From Catellatospora tritici (GTDB lineage Bacteria; Actinomycetota; Actinomycetes; Mycobacteriales; Micromonosporaceae): 64,000 nt of DNA. The DNA lies in contig NZ_JAHRCY010000008.1 of the NCBI RefSeq assembly GCF_019083965.1, positions 314,719 to 378,718 on the forward strand, in the 5' to 3' direction. The position numbers were made by a program, and so were the translations under genes. Shown here piece after piece: positions 15,484-24,467 of this stretch; positions within the stretch are counted from its first letter, which is position 1, and the number at the start of each line of letters is the position of its first letter. The notes beneath the pieces are model-generated. The model was not told where the DNA came from. It saw nothing but the letters and a program-made list of their open reading frames with translations, and made no database searches.

Positions 15484-17176
15484 CCGCAGAAGCCTGATCC
15501 GCCGGATCCCCGCCTCACAGATCACCGCGATCGCCGTACGCGGGATCATGTTGGCGCTGGTCACCGTGCTCATCCTGGCCGCCACCCGCGACGTCGCCGA
15601 GCTGCGCTGGGTCGTGCTGCTGGTGCTGGCCGGGCTGCCCGCCGTGATCGCGCCCCGGCACCGCTTCGCCGCGCCACTGGGCCGCTTCGCCGAGGTCATC
15701 CTCGTCGGCCTGGGCGCCAGCGCCGTCGCGCTCGCCGCCGACCAGGTCGGCACCGTGACCGACGGCATCGGCGCGGCCGCCCTGCTGCCGTACCTGGCCG
15801 TGCCGATCACCGCGGCGATGCTGCAGAACCGCCCGCTGGAGTCGGCGGGCCTGCTCGGTGTGGCCACGGTGGCGCTGGCCGCCGCCGGCTGGTTCACCGT
15901 CACGCCCGACGGCACGCGCCAGCTGACCGACGTCGGCTACATCGCCATGTGCGCGCAGTGGCTGATCCTGGCCGCGATCGGCACCATCACCACCGGTGCG
16001 ATGCAGCGCGCGGCGCTGGCCCGCCGGGCGCCGCAGCCCTACGCCGAGGCCACCCGCCTGCTGACCCAGCTGCGCCAGGTGGCCCGGCAGCTGCCCGGCG
16101 CCACGCTGGACCCGGGCAGTATCGCCGAGCACCTGCTGGAGGAGCTGCGCCCGCTGGGCCGCCCGCAGCGGGCCGCGGTCTTCGCCGCCAGCGGCGCGGG
16201 CCGCCTGGTGGTGCTGGCCCAGTTCGGGGTGGAGGCCGACGACACGTCGACCCGGGCCGCCTGGGAGACCAGCCTGGACTCCGACTCGGCCGTGGCCGAC
16301 GCGTGGGCCAGCCAGCAGCCGCAGGTCTCCGGGCGCACCCAGCTGCGCTCCCGCGAGCAGAACGGGCCGGTCTCGGCCCTGGTGGTGCCGCTGGTCGCGG
16401 GCGTACGCACGGTGGGGCTGGTGGCGTTGGAGCGCGACGGGGCCAACGGCTACCCGCAGGCGCTGACGAACCGGATCGTGAACACGGCGACCCCGGCCGC
16501 GCTGCGGCTGGAGGCGGCGCTGCTGTTCGAGGAGGTCCGCTCGATCGCCACGAACGAGGAGCGGCAGCGACTGGCCCGCGAGATCCACGACGGCGTGGCC
16601 CAGGAACTCGTGATGATCGGGTACGGAGTGGACAACGCCCAGGCCACGCTGCCCGAGGGCGCCGAGGACACCGCCGAGGAGCTGCGCGTGCTGCGCAGCG
16701 AGATCACCCGGGTCATCACCGAGCTGCGGCTGAGCCTGTTCGAGCTGCGCAGCGAGGTGGACCGGCACGGCGGCCTGACCGCCGCGATCGCCGAGTTCGC
16801 CCGCATCTCGGGCAACCAGGCGGGCCTGAAGGTGAATCTGTCTCTGGACGAGGCCGGGCGCCTGCCCGCCTCGATCGAGTCGGAACTGCTGCGCATCGCG
16901 CAGGAGGCCATCACCAACGCGCGCAAGCACGCCGCCGCCGCCAACCTGTGGGTGACCTGCACCGTCGACCCGCCATACGGCCTGATCGAAGTGTCCGACG
17001 ACGGTCAGGGCATTCCTGACGAGCGCACGGACGGGCGCTACGGTCTTGCGATCATGGCGGAGAGGGCGGAACGTATCCGTGGCCGGCTCGAAATTCGACC
17101 TCGGGACCCGGTCGGGACGACAGTTGCCGTGGTCGTGGGTGGTTCCCCTCGACAGGACACCAGGGCGACGCGATAA
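15464..17176 (+). CDS. membrane sensor histidine kinase with GAF domain
   Basis: Two-component sensor kinase of the HisKA_3 (NarL-type partner) class, about 570 aa. The N-terminus has several hydrophobic helices (about 20-165) forming a membrane domain without a large extracellular loop. A GAF-like domain follows (about 205-355). The phospho-acceptor His is in LAREIHDGVAQELVMIGYG and the ATPase domain is recognised by AQEAITNARKHAAA (N box), VSDDGQGIPD (G1) and RYGLAIMAERA (G2). The start overlaps the ligase gene. ATG at 15464 is chosen; ATG 15449 lies only one nt from GAAGGAG. Stop is 54 nt before its cognate regulator. The signal sensed is unknown. Confidence 0.88.
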   Translation: MPSTTADRRSLIRRIPASQITAIAVRGIMLALVTVLILAATRDVAELRWVVLLVLAGLPAVIAPRHRFAAPLGRFAEVILVGLGASAVALAADQVGTVTDGIGAAALLPYLAVPITAAMLQNRPLESAGLLGVATVALAAAGWFTVTPDGTRQLTDVGYIAMCAQWLILAAIGTITTGAMQRAALARRAPQPYAEATRLLTQLRQVARQLPGATLDPGSIAEHLLEELRPLGRPQRAAVFAASGAGRLVVLAQFGVEADDTSTRAAWETSLDSDSAVADAWASQQPQVSGRTQLRSREQNGPVSALVVPLVAGVRTVGLVALERDGANGYPQALTNRIVNTATPAALRLEAALLFEEVRSIATNEERQRLAREIHDGVAQELVMIGYGVDNAQATLPEGAEDTAEELRVLRSEITRVITELRLSLFELRSEVDRHGGLTAAIAEFARISGNQAGLKVNLSLDEAGRLPASIESELLRIAQEAITNARKHAAAANLWVTCTVDPPYGLIEVSDDGQGIPDERTDGRYGLAIMAERAERIRGRLEIRPRDPVGTTVAVVVGGSPRQDTRATR

Positions 17177-17230
17177 CGTGTGACACTCCTCAGCGGCAGC
17201 GGGGGGGTGTCAGAAGGGAATTTAGCGGGC

Positions 17231-17902
17231 ATGTCTACCAGCACAGTGCCGACGGGACGCACCAAGGTCCTGCTCGTCGACGATCACGACCTGATCCGCA
17301 AGGGCCTGCGGCACGCGTTCGAACGCGACCGTCAGTTCGAGGTCGTGGGCGAGGCGAGCACCGCCGCCGAGGCCGTGCGCCAGGCCGGTGCCCTGCACCC
17401 CGACGTGGTCATCATGGACCTGCGCCTGCCTGACGGCAGCGGTCTCGAGGCCACCCGCACGCTGCGCAAGTCGAGCTCCACCATGGGCATCGTCGTGCTG
17501 ACCATGTACGCGGGCGACGACCAGCTCTTCGGCGCCCTGGAGGCCGGCGCGAGCGCCTTCGTGCCCAAGACCGCCCCCGCCGACGAGGTCGTCGCGGCCG
17601 CCCGCCACGCCGCCTCGGCGCCCAGTGCGTTCACCGCGGCCGATCTGGCCGAGGCGATGAAGCGGCGGCTGACCCCGAGCGGCCCGCAGCTGTCCCCGCG
17701 CGAGGGTCAGGTGCTCAAGCTGCTGGCCGAGGGCATGAGCGTCTCCGGCATCGCCAAGCAGCTGTTCGTCAGCGAGTCGACGGCCAAGACCCACATCTCG
17801 AAGCTGTACGAGAAGCTGGGTGCGGCCAACCGGGCCCAGGCTCTGATGACGGCGCTGCGCCTGGGCCTGCTGCAGGCTCCCGACGCCCCCAACCTGTCCT
17901 GA
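17231..17902 (+). CDS. LuxR/NarL-family response regulator
   Basis: 223-aa DNA-binding response regulator. The receiver domain (about 10-130) has the acidic pair VDDHD, phospho-acceptor Asp in VVIMDLRLPDGSG and the conserved Lys in FVPKTA. A GerE/LuxR helix-turn-helix lies at about 150-215 (LSPREGQVLKLLAEG, then IAKQLFVSESTAKTHISKLY). It is the partner of the GAF-domain kinase encoded immediately upstream. ATG at 17231 has GAAGGGA about 11 nt upstream. Its stop shares bases with the start of the HIT gene (TGATG), so the two are coupled. Confidence 0.92.
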   Translation: MSTSTVPTGRTKVLLVDDHDLIRKGLRHAFERDRQFEVVGEASTAAEAVRQAGALHPDVVIMDLRLPDGSGLEATRTLRKSSSTMGIVVLTMYAGDDQLFGALEAGASAFVPKTAPADEVVAAARHAASAPSAFTAADLAEAMKRRLTPSGPQLSPREGQVLKLLAEGMSVSGIAKQLFVSESTAKTHISKLYEKLGAANRAQALMTALRLGLLQAPDAPNLS

Positions 17903-18423
17903 TGGGCCGGCACGCGCAGTCCAGCGGTGACGATCTCCTGCTCACCGACTGGCGTTCGGACCGGCTCGGCGCTGCCCGGCGGGGAGACAACCCGCTGGTC
18001 ATGGCCAAGCTGAACAGCGGCTACGCGGTCTTCGGCGACACGCAGCACCTGCCGGGATACTGCGTGCTGCTGTCCGACGTGGACGGGGCCGACCACCTGA
18101 CCGACCTGACCCGCGCCCAGCGGACCGACTTCCTGAACGACATGGGTCTGCTCGGCGAGGCGGTCTTCGCCGCGTGCAACGGGTTCGACCCGGCGTTCCG
18201 GCGGCTCAACTACGAGATCCTGGGCAACTCGCTGCACCAGCTGCACGCCCACATCCACCCGCGCTACTCGTGGGAGGCCCGGGAGTTCCGCGACGGCCCG
18301 GTGTGGCGCTACCCGAACGAGGTCCGCCTCTCGGAGGAGAACGACACCCTGGTGTCCCCCCGGGCGGAGGAGTTCGACCAGCTTCGCGAGGCGATCACCG
18401 CCGAGCTGGCCCGCCTGGCGTAA
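17902..18423 (+). CDS. HIT family hydrolase
   Basis: 173-aa cytosolic protein of the histidine triad superfamily, which hydrolyses dinucleoside polyphosphates or nucleotide phosphoramidates. The triad is HQLHAHIHP (H115, H117, H119), with the preceding Asn-rich RRLNYEILGNSLHQ strand. It is longer than Hint proteins and nearer to the diadenosine-polyphosphate hydrolase/GalT-like branch. Translation is coupled to the upstream response regulator. A strong hairpin terminator follows. Whether it has any role with the two-component system is unknown. Confidence 0.88.
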   Translation: MGRHAQSSGDDLLLTDWRSDRLGAARRGDNPLVMAKLNSGYAVFGDTQHLPGYCVLLSDVDGADHLTDLTRAQRTDFLNDMGLLGEAVFAACNGFDPAFRRLNYEILGNSLHQLHAHIHPRYSWEAREFRDGPVWRYPNEVRLSEENDTLVSPRAEEFDQLREAITAELARLA

Positions 18424-18440
18424 GCCGGGTAGCCGCGTTT

Positions 18441-18482
18441 ACGGCGCCCGCGTTCCGTGCACATACGGAGTGCGGGCGCCGT
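18441..18482 (+). terminator. hairpin terminator after the HIT gene
   Basis: ACGGCGCCCGCGTTCCGT pairs with ACGGAGTGCGGGCGCCGT around GCACAT (one mismatched region in the middle). It starts 17 nt after the stop codon. Confidence 0.75.
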
Positions 18483-18577
18483 CGCTTGTCCGGACCGCGC
18501 CCCACCCAACCTGAATTTGTGGGACATTTGCCGAGGATCGGTACGCGTCCCACAGCGGCGAAGGGCGGTGCGGGCCC

Positions 18578-20056
18578 ATGGGCAGCGACGTCAAGCAGCA
18601 CGTGTACACCCGCGCGGATCGGGCGCGCTACCGCCGCAAGGTACGTACCTGCCTGGACGTTTTCGCCCTGATGCTCGGGGAGTCACAGTTCGACTTCGAT
18701 CGCCCGCTCAGCGGGCTGGAGGTCGAGTTCAACCTGGTCGACGGCCTGGGGCAGCCGACCATGCGCAACGCCGAGGTGCTTGCCGCCATCGCCGACCCGG
18801 CGTTCGTCACCGAGCTGGCCCAGTTCAACGTCGAGATCAACGTGCCGCCGCGCGAGCTGGCCGGAACCGGCCTGGACGTGTTCGAGCAGGACGTCCGCGC
18901 CATGATCAACGCCGCGGACGGCAAGGCCGACACCCTCGACGCGCACCTGGTCATGATCGGCATCCTGCCCACGCTGCGGCTGGAGCACCTGGTCAAGGAG
19001 AACCTGTCGGCCAACCCCCGCTACGCGCTCATCGACGAGCAGGTGTTCGCGGCCCGGGGCGAGGACATCGCCATCCGCATCGACGGCGAGAACCCGCTGT
19101 CGGTCACCGCCGACAGCATCACCCCCGAGGCCGCCTGCACCAGCGCCCAACTGCACCTGCAGGTCAGCCCGGCCCAGTTCGGCGCGTACTGGAACGCCGC
19201 GCAGGCCATCGCCGGGGCGCAGCTGGCCGTGGCGGCCAACTCCCCGTTCCTGTTCGGCCACCAGCTGTGGCACGAGACCCGCATCCCGCTGTTCAAGCAG
19301 GCCACCGACACCCGCGCCGAGGAACTGAAGTCCCAGGGCGTACGCCCCCGGGTCTGGTTCGGCGAACGCTGGATCACCTCGGTGTTCGACCTGTTCGAGG
19401 AGAACGTGCGCTACTTCCCGGCGCTGCTGCCCGAGTGCGCCGAGGACGACCCCGCCCAGGTGCTGGCCTCCGGCGACGTGCCGGAGCTGGCCGAGCTGCG
19501 CCTGCACAACGGCACCATCTACCGCTGGAACCGGCCCGTGTACGACGTCTCCGACGGCCTGCCCCACCTGCGGGTCGAGAACCGGGTGCTGCCCGCCGGG
19601 CCGACCGTGGTCGACATCATGGCCAACGGCGCGTTCTGGTTCGGGCTGGTGCGCACCCTGGCCGAGGGCGGGCTGCCGGTGTGGTCGCGGATGCCGTTCA
19701 GCGCCGCCGACGAGAACTTCTACACCGGTGCCCGGCACGGCATCGACGCGCACCTGTTCTGGCCCGACCTGGGCTACCTGACCGCCACCGAACTGGTGCT
19801 GCGCAAGCTGCTCGGCCTGGCTCACCAGGGCCTGGACAGCTGGGGCGTCGCCCCGGCCACCCGCGACCGGCTACTGGGCATCATCGAGCAGCGCTGCCTG
19901 CGCAAGCGCAACGGCGCCTCCTGGCAGATCGAGACGGTCCGCGCGCTGGAGGCGGGCGGGGTGGCCCGGCCCGAGGCGCTGTCGCGCATGCTCGCCGCGT
20001 ACCAGGGGCACATGCAGGCGAACCTGCCCGTGCACGAGTGGCCGGTGGCGGGCTGA
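18578..20056 (+). CDS. glutamate-cysteine ligase family (GCS2-type) protein
   Basis: 492-aa enzyme of the GCS2 carboxylate-amine ligase family, related to glutamate-cysteine ligases of the EgtA/YbdK type. Visible family features include LSGLEVEFNLVD (Glu residues that bind metal, near 45), QFNVEINVPPREL (about 90), a Gln/Leu strand TSAQLHLQVS (about 190), NSPFLFG and the ENRVLPAGPTVVDIMANGAF block (about 335). From memory, actinomycete versions lie beside envelope-lipid genes and their true substrates are untested; this is not clearly MshC or EgtA. There is no strong ribosome site. It faces the PimB' gene, stops 10 bp apart. Confidence 0.82.
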   Translation: MGSDVKQHVYTRADRARYRRKVRTCLDVFALMLGESQFDFDRPLSGLEVEFNLVDGLGQPTMRNAEVLAAIADPAFVTELAQFNVEINVPPRELAGTGLDVFEQDVRAMINAADGKADTLDAHLVMIGILPTLRLEHLVKENLSANPRYALIDEQVFAARGEDIAIRIDGENPLSVTADSITPEAACTSAQLHLQVSPAQFGAYWNAAQAIAGAQLAVAANSPFLFGHQLWHETRIPLFKQATDTRAEELKSQGVRPRVWFGERWITSVFDLFEENVRYFPALLPECAEDDPAQVLASGDVPELAELRLHNGTIYRWNRPVYDVSDGLPHLRVENRVLPAGPTVVDIMANGAFWFGLVRTLAEGGLPVWSRMPFSAADENFYTGARHGIDAHLFWPDLGYLTATELVLRKLLGLAHQGLDSWGVAPATRDRLLGIIEQRCLRKRNGASWQIETVRALEAGGVARPEALSRMLAAYQGHMQANLPVHEWPVAG

Positions 20057-20066
20057 CCTCCGACGG

Positions 20067-21191
20067 TCAGTCTCCCGCCAGCAGTTCGCGCAGGCGGGCG
20101 GCCTGCAGGTCCCAGCCCCACTCCTGCTCGACCCAGGCCCTCCCGGCCGCGCCCATCTCGGCGCGCAGGCCGTCGTCGGTCAGCAGCTCGACCAGGCGCG
20201 CGGCCAGCGCCGCCACGTCCCGGCCGCCGACCACGAACCCGGTCTCCCCCTCGCGTACGGCGTCCGGTGCCCCACCGGAGTCGCCCGCCACCACCGGCAG
20301 ACCGGTCGCCGAGGCTTCCAGGTAGACGATGCCCAGGCCTTCGACGTCCAGGCCGCCGTTGCGGGTGCGGCACGGCATCGCGAACACGTCCCCGGCCGCG
20401 TAGTGCGCGGGCAGGTCCCGCCACGGCACCGAGCCGGTCAGCACCACGTGGTCGGCCACGTCCAGCTCGCGGGCCAGCCGCTGCACGGTGGGGCGGTGCG
20501 GGCCGCCGCCGACCAGCAGCAGGGCCGCGTCGGGGACGGCGCGGCGGATCAGGGGCAGGGCTCGTACCAGGGTGTCCTGGCCCTTGCGCGGGACCAGCCG
20601 GGACACGCATACGATCACCGGGCGACCGGTCAGCCCGTGCCGGGCCCGCACCGCCGACCCGTCGACGTCCGGGTGGTACGCGGCCGCGTCCACGCCCGGC
20701 GCCAGCCGCCGCAGCTCAGTCCGCTCCCCCAGCGCCTTGGCCAGCCGGGTCCGCTGGTACTCCCCCAGGTACGTCAGCGCGTCGCAGCCGTCGGCGATGC
20801 GCCGCAGCGCGCCGCGCGCCCCGGGCAGCGCCGCCCAGCCGATCTCGTGGCCGTGCGTGATCCCGATCGCGCGCTCGACGCCCGTGCGTTTGCGCAGGCC
20901 CTGGGCCAGCAGCCCCAGCGGGGCGGCCGCGCCGAACCAGACCCGGTCACAGCCTTCCGCGCGGGCCAGCTGGGCGGCGCGGCGGGCGACCTGCGGGGTG
21001 GGCAGCAGCACGCCGGTGCGTTCGCGGATCACCGGGTAGGGCTGCTCGGCGTCGAAGGGGGCCGGGTCGCGCCAGGTGGAGGCGTAGACGACGAGTTCGC
21101 CGTCGGGCTGGCGCAGGGCGAGGTTGTGCAGGAACTGCTGGATGCCGCCGGGACGGGGCGGGTAGTCGTTGGTCACCAGCAGCGTGCGCAT
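20067..21191 (-). CDS. pimB: GT4 glycosyltransferase, PimB'-like mannosyltransferase
   Basis: 374-aa GT-B glycosyltransferase of family GT4, probably the GDP-mannose-dependent PimB' that adds the second mannose to phosphatidylinositol mannoside on the inner face of the membrane. The N-terminal LLVTNDYPPRPGGIQQFLHNL is the family signature. The C-terminal domain has VSRLVPRKGQDTLVRAL (Arg/Lys for the diphosphate), VLTGSVPWRDLPAHYAAGDVF and the EX7E region EGLGIVYLEASATGLPVVA. Length fits. A TAGGCT box lies six nt before the ATG, so the transcript is likely leaderless. From memory, Rv2188c holds the same position near fadD15. Confidence 0.88.
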   Translation of the reverse strand: MRTLLVTNDYPPRPGGIQQFLHNLALRQPDGELVVYASTWRDPAPFDAEQPYPVIRERTGVLLPTPQVARRAAQLARAEGCDRVWFGAAAPLGLLAQGLRKRTGVERAIGITHGHEIGWAALPGARGALRRIADGCDALTYLGEYQRTRLAKALGERTELRRLAPGVDAAAYHPDVDGSAVRARHGLTGRPVIVCVSRLVPRKGQDTLVRALPLIRRAVPDAALLLVGGGPHRPTVQRLARELDVADHVVLTGSVPWRDLPAHYAAGDVFAMPCRTRNGGLDVEGLGIVYLEASATGLPVVAGDSGGAPDAVREGETGFVVGGRDVAALAARLVELLTDDGLRAEMGAAGRAWVEQEWGWDLQAARLRELLAGD

Positions 21192-21197
21192 CCGCGC

Positions 21198-21203
21198 AGC
21201 CTA
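21198..21203 (-). promoter_or_regulatory. leaderless -10 box of pimB
   Basis: TAGGCT on the minus strand, six nt before the ATG. Confidence 0.6.
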
Positions 21204-21293
21204 CCGACCCGACGGCAGGCCCCAGCCGCCCTGGTCGCCACCGACCCCGACGAGTCCAGCCGCTCCGGCCGGTCGCCAAGGCCGGTTCGGGGG

Positions 21294-21356
21294 TGATCGC
21301 TATGAGTGGTCAAAAGATGGCTCTGGAGGGCAGATTCTGACCACTCACAGCGATCA
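21294..21356. repeat. palindromic GATCGC-GGTCA element
   Basis: TGATCGCTATGAGTGGTCA (21294-21312) pairs with 21338-21356 with one mismatch, loop 25 nt. The rest of the 380-bp gap between the pimB start and the protease stop continues the theme. An imperfect second palindrome spans about 21366-21442 (AGATCGGCAGTTTTGGTCA and its partner), and a lone half AGTGACCGCAGGCGGCGATCT lies near 21502-21522. I see no gene here. Confidence 0.8.
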
Positions 21357-21571
21357 TCCGAAGGGAGATCGGCAGTTTTGGTCAGAATCCGGGGTTTCGG
21401 GCCGGTGCCGTGCACGGAAATGACCGGAGACAGCGATCTTCCGGCCTGGTGGTCCCGCGATGCGGAAACAACAGCCCATCCACAGAGAACGCTGCACCAA
21501 TAGTGACCGCAGGCGGCGATCTTGCCAGGGGTCACGGCCGCACCGCAGCCGGAAACGTCGGCAAGCCACCG

Positions 21572-22816
21572 TCAGCGGACGCCTCTGGCGTACGCGCGCG
21601 CGGCCGCGATCCGCTCCACCGTCGTCGGGTGGCTGCCGAACAGCATCTGCTCCCACGTGGGCGGGTCCGGATCGCTCAGGTTCACCAGGGACAGTCGCTG
21701 CTGCATCCGCTCGAACGCGGCCGGGTCGTCGGTCAGCCGCAGCGCGTGCTCGTCGGCCCGCGCCTCGATCAGCCGCGACACATACGACTGCACCGGCCCG
21801 GCGACCAGCCCCACCACGGTCACCACCGCCAGCAGCAGCCCGATCGCCCGCGGCTCGCCGATCGACTCGACCCCGGCTCGCTGCAGCAGCCACGACCACC
21901 CGCCGAGCAGGAACAGCCCCACCACGGCCAGCGCCGCGCCCAACGCGCCGATCACGGTGCCGATCACCACGTCGGCGTCCTTGGCGTGGCCGAGCTCGTG
22001 CGCGACCACGGAGACGATCTCCTCCGGCGGCGCCTCGCGCAGCAGCGTGTCGTACACGACGATGCGCCGGGTCGGCCCGATGCCGCTGACGTACGCGTTG
22101 ACGGCGGTGGTGCGCCGCGACGCGTCGGCGACCAGCACGTCGCGCACCGGCACCCCGTCGCGCCGCGCCAGCTCCATCAGCTCGGTGCGCAGCGGGCTCG
22201 CCTCCATCGGCGTGAACTTGTTGAAGACGGGTTCGACCAGCACCGGGAAGATGAAGCTGAGCAGCACCACCAGCCCGGCGGCCCCGGCGGCGGCCCAGGC
22301 CCACCACCAGTTCGGCGCGAGCCGGGTCAGGCCGAAGAACCCGAGCAGTGCGACCGCGCCGAGCACCGCGCCGACGGCGTACCCCTTGAGCTGGTCGACG
22401 GCCCACGGCCCCCAACTCTGGGTGGACAGCCCGTAGCGGACCGACACGGTGTGCGCCCAGGCCGAGAACGGCAGCGTGACCAGCTCGGCCACGACCAGCA
22501 CCAGGAATCCGCCGCCCAGCACCTTGGCCAGCCACGGCCCGGGGACCAGTCCCACCAGCTTCGCGCCGAGCGGCGTCAACCCCAGCAGCAGCGCCACGAC
22601 CAGGCCGACGACCATGCTCGGGTACGAGATCAGCCGCGTCTCGCCCCGCAACGCCCTGGCCCGCGCCACCCGGTCGGCAGGCAGCAGCGACAACGCGTCG
22701 AGCTGATCGGCGCGCGGCGCGGGTGGCCGGTGCCACGGCACCAACACCGCCGCGACCACGATCAACGCGATCCCGAGCACCCCGAACGCCACCCACGCCC
22801 AGCCACGACTGTTCAC
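21572..22816 (-). CDS. M48 family membrane metalloprotease (HtpX/Ste24-like)
   Basis: Zinc metallopeptidase of family M48, 414 aa, embedded in the membrane. The catalytic HELGH is in VVAHELGHAKDADV (near residue 275), and the third ligand Glu is in ARADEHALRL. Five or more hydrophobic helices surround it: one at the N-terminus, several at 60-190, and a pair at about 290-350. The size and EADEHAL-type third motif place it nearer to CAAX/Ste24 proteases than to short HtpX. It is probably a membrane-protein quality-control protease. GTG start with TAGGAT exactly six nt upstream, so likely leaderless. Two tandem 78-bp repeats separate it from the upstream gene. Confidence 0.88.
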   Translation of the reverse strand: MNSRGWAWVAFGVLGIALIVVAAVLVPWHRPPAPRADQLDALSLLPADRVARARALRGETRLISYPSMVVGLVVALLLGLTPLGAKLVGLVPGPWLAKVLGGGFLVLVVAELVTLPFSAWAHTVSVRYGLSTQSWGPWAVDQLKGYAVGAVLGAVALLGFFGLTRLAPNWWWAWAAAGAAGLVVLLSFIFPVLVEPVFNKFTPMEASPLRTELMELARRDGVPVRDVLVADASRRTTAVNAYVSGIGPTRRIVVYDTLLREAPPEEIVSVVAHELGHAKDADVVIGTVIGALGAALAVVGLFLLGGWSWLLQRAGVESIGEPRAIGLLLAVVTVVGLVAGPVQSYVSRLIEARADEHALRLTDDPAAFERMQQRLSLVNLSDPDPPTWEQMLFGSHPTTVERIAAARAYARGVR

Positions 22817-22822
22817 CGCCCG

Positions 22823-22828
22823 ATCCTA
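22823..22828 (-). promoter_or_regulatory. leaderless -10 box of the M48 protease gene
   Basis: TAGGAT on the minus strand, six nt before the GTG start. Confidence 0.6.
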
Positions 22829-22842
22829 AGGCGCCCCGCCGC

Positions 22843-22998
22843 AGCGGCCGCTCGGTGTCATCCGCAGCGCAGCGGAGGATGACACCGATTAAGGCCGCGT
22901 AGGCGCGGCGCCCATGTCACAGCGGCCGCTCGGTGTCATCCGCAGCGCAGCGGAGGATGACACCGATTAAGGCCGCGTAGCGGAGCGCGCATGTCACA
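22843..22998. repeat. 78-bp tandem duplication carrying hairpins
   Basis: Two 78-bp units (22843-22920 and 22921-22998), each starting AGCGGCCGCTCGGTGTCATC and ending CATGTCAC, differ only in a short stretch near their 3' end. Each contains the hairpin CGGTGTCATCCGC / GCGGAGGATGACACCG. They follow the NYN-domain gene stop directly on the minus strand, so they could be duplicated terminators or processing sites. Confidence 0.85.
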
Positions 22999-23000
22999 GC

Positions 23001-24365
23001 TCAGCTACGGGTCAGGCGGCGGACCAGGGACTCGGAGTTCATCGGGTACGCCCCGTGGCGCCGCACGCCGTCGGCGACCTCGCGGTCGGAGGAGACCACC
23101 ACGATCGGCCGCCCCGGCGGCTCGGCGCGCACCAGGCGACGGATCACCTCGTCGGCGGTCTCGCCCTTGCGGGAGAACAGCACCCGCACCCCGCGCGGCG
23201 GGGCGGGCAGGCCGTGCACCCGGTCGGCGCCGTCGAAGACGACGGTGACCTCGGCGCCGGTCTGCGCGGCGACCCCGCCCAGGCCGGTGATGAGCCGGTT
23301 GCGCTGCTGCTCCAGTGACATCTCGGCGAAGCCGCGCTTGGTCACGTTGTAGCCGTCGACGACCAGGTGCGCCTTGGGTAGGGCGAGCAGCTGGGCCAGG
23401 CGGGCGGGGTCGTCGGCGTCCAGGGCGCGGTTGGCGGCGGTGGGGGCGCTGGCGGTGTCGGCGTACGCGGCGGCGACGGTGTCCCCGGGCAGGATCTTGG
23501 CCGGGTCCAGCGCCAGCTCGCGGCGCAGCCCCACGGCGGCCTGCCCGATCGTCTCCAGCAGCAGCCACAGCCGCGCGTCGTCGACGGCCCGGGTGTCGCG
23601 GGCGGCCTGCCGGGCGTCCCCGGCGGCGGCCTCCAGATCGGCGACCCGGGCCCGCATCCGGCGCAGCTCCGCCTCCTGGTCGCCGTGTCCCTTGGCGGCC
23701 CGGCCCTTCTCGATGGCCAGCAGCTCGTTGGCGCGTTTGAGGGCGGCCTGGTTCTCGCGCAGCCCCTTGGTGGCGGTCCGGGCCTCCTCGCGGACCTGAC
23801 CCAGCTCCTCGCGCACCCGGGCCAGTTCGTCGCGCAGCTTGTCGGCCTCGACCCGGGCCACGGCCCGGTCGTGCTCGGCTCGGGCGGCCCTGGCCTGCGC
23901 CTCGCGGATCTGCTCGGCCACCGCCGAACTCTCCGCCACCGCCGCGACGGCCTGACCGGCGACGTCCAGCAGATCGCGCCAGCCGTCAGGTCTGGCCAGG
24001 TAGGCCAGCGCCGCCACCTCGATGGGGTCCGCGGCGGCCGGGGCCATCCCACCCAGCACCGCGGCGCCGAGCTCACCGGCGTCGGCGAGCACCTTGCCGC
24101 TGATCCGCTGCCGGAACAGGGGGTCGCCGGACAGCTGGGTGGCGATCTGGGCACCGCCGAGGCGGGCGCGCCGGTTGGGCGCGAACTTGGCCACCTTGCG
24201 CAGCGGCACGGGCAGCTCGTCGCCTGGCAGCAAGGTCAGGACCGCCGCCGCCATCGCGATGACCCGCTGCCGGATCGGTTCGGGCAGGATCGGTTCGGGG
24301 GCGAAGTCGGCAGCCTCCAGCGGCTCCCCGGAGGAAGCTTCGAACGAAAGTTCAGCGGCCGACAT
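23001..24365 (-). CDS. NYN domain protein (PIN-like ribonuclease fold) with coiled coil
   Basis: 454-aa protein with a C-terminal NYN domain (about 330-454): HLVVDGYNVTKRG carries the first catalytic Asp and Asn, VTVVFDGAD the second acidic site, KGETADEVIRRLV the third and VVVSSDREVADGVRRHGA the fourth. This matches the YacP/Rae1-type nuclease fold, so metal-dependent RNA cleavage is plausible. Residues ~155-255 are Glu/Arg/Ala-rich and predicted coiled coil. The N-terminal ~150 residues are alpha-helical and unrecognised. ATG start; an AGGAG touches the start codon, so initiation is unclear. The gene is divergent from a DEDDh-GIY-YIG nuclease gene, and from memory this pairing recurs in actinobacteria. 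Confidence 0.87.
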   Translation of the reverse strand: MSAAELSFEASSGEPLEAADFAPEPILPEPIRQRVIAMAAAVLTLLPGDELPVPLRKVAKFAPNRRARLGGAQIATQLSGDPLFRQRISGKVLADAGELGAAVLGGMAPAAADPIEVAALAYLARPDGWRDLLDVAGQAVAAVAESSAVAEQIREAQARAARAEHDRAVARVEADKLRDELARVREELGQVREEARTATKGLRENQAALKRANELLAIEKGRAAKGHGDQEAELRRMRARVADLEAAAGDARQAARDTRAVDDARLWLLLETIGQAAVGLRRELALDPAKILPGDTVAAAYADTASAPTAANRALDADDPARLAQLLALPKAHLVVDGYNVTKRGFAEMSLEQQRNRLITGLGGVAAQTGAEVTVVFDGADRVHGLPAPPRGVRVLFSRKGETADEVIRRLVRAEPPGRPIVVVSSDREVADGVRRHGAYPMNSESLVRRLTRS

Positions 24366-24454
24366 GCTCCTAGTCTTCCACCGACGTACAGATCTTGTCG
24401 CTCAGGTTGGCGGCTGCCCCTGTGCGCCGACCGCCCACTGTCACACCGGACGGT

Positions 24455-24460
24455 TAGCGT
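24455..24460 (+). promoter_or_regulatory. leaderless -10 box of the DEDDh-GIY-YIG gene
   Basis: TAGCGT seven nt before the GTG at 24468. The 100-bp divergent space holds no ribosome site for this gene. Confidence 0.55.
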
Positions 24461-24467
24461 GCGATTC

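Noticed and set aside
23685..24467. Long N-terminal extension of the DEDDh-GIY-YIG protein
   Set aside because: It is antisense to the NYN gene, has Gly/Arg/Leu-rich composition, and a -10 box lies at 24455.
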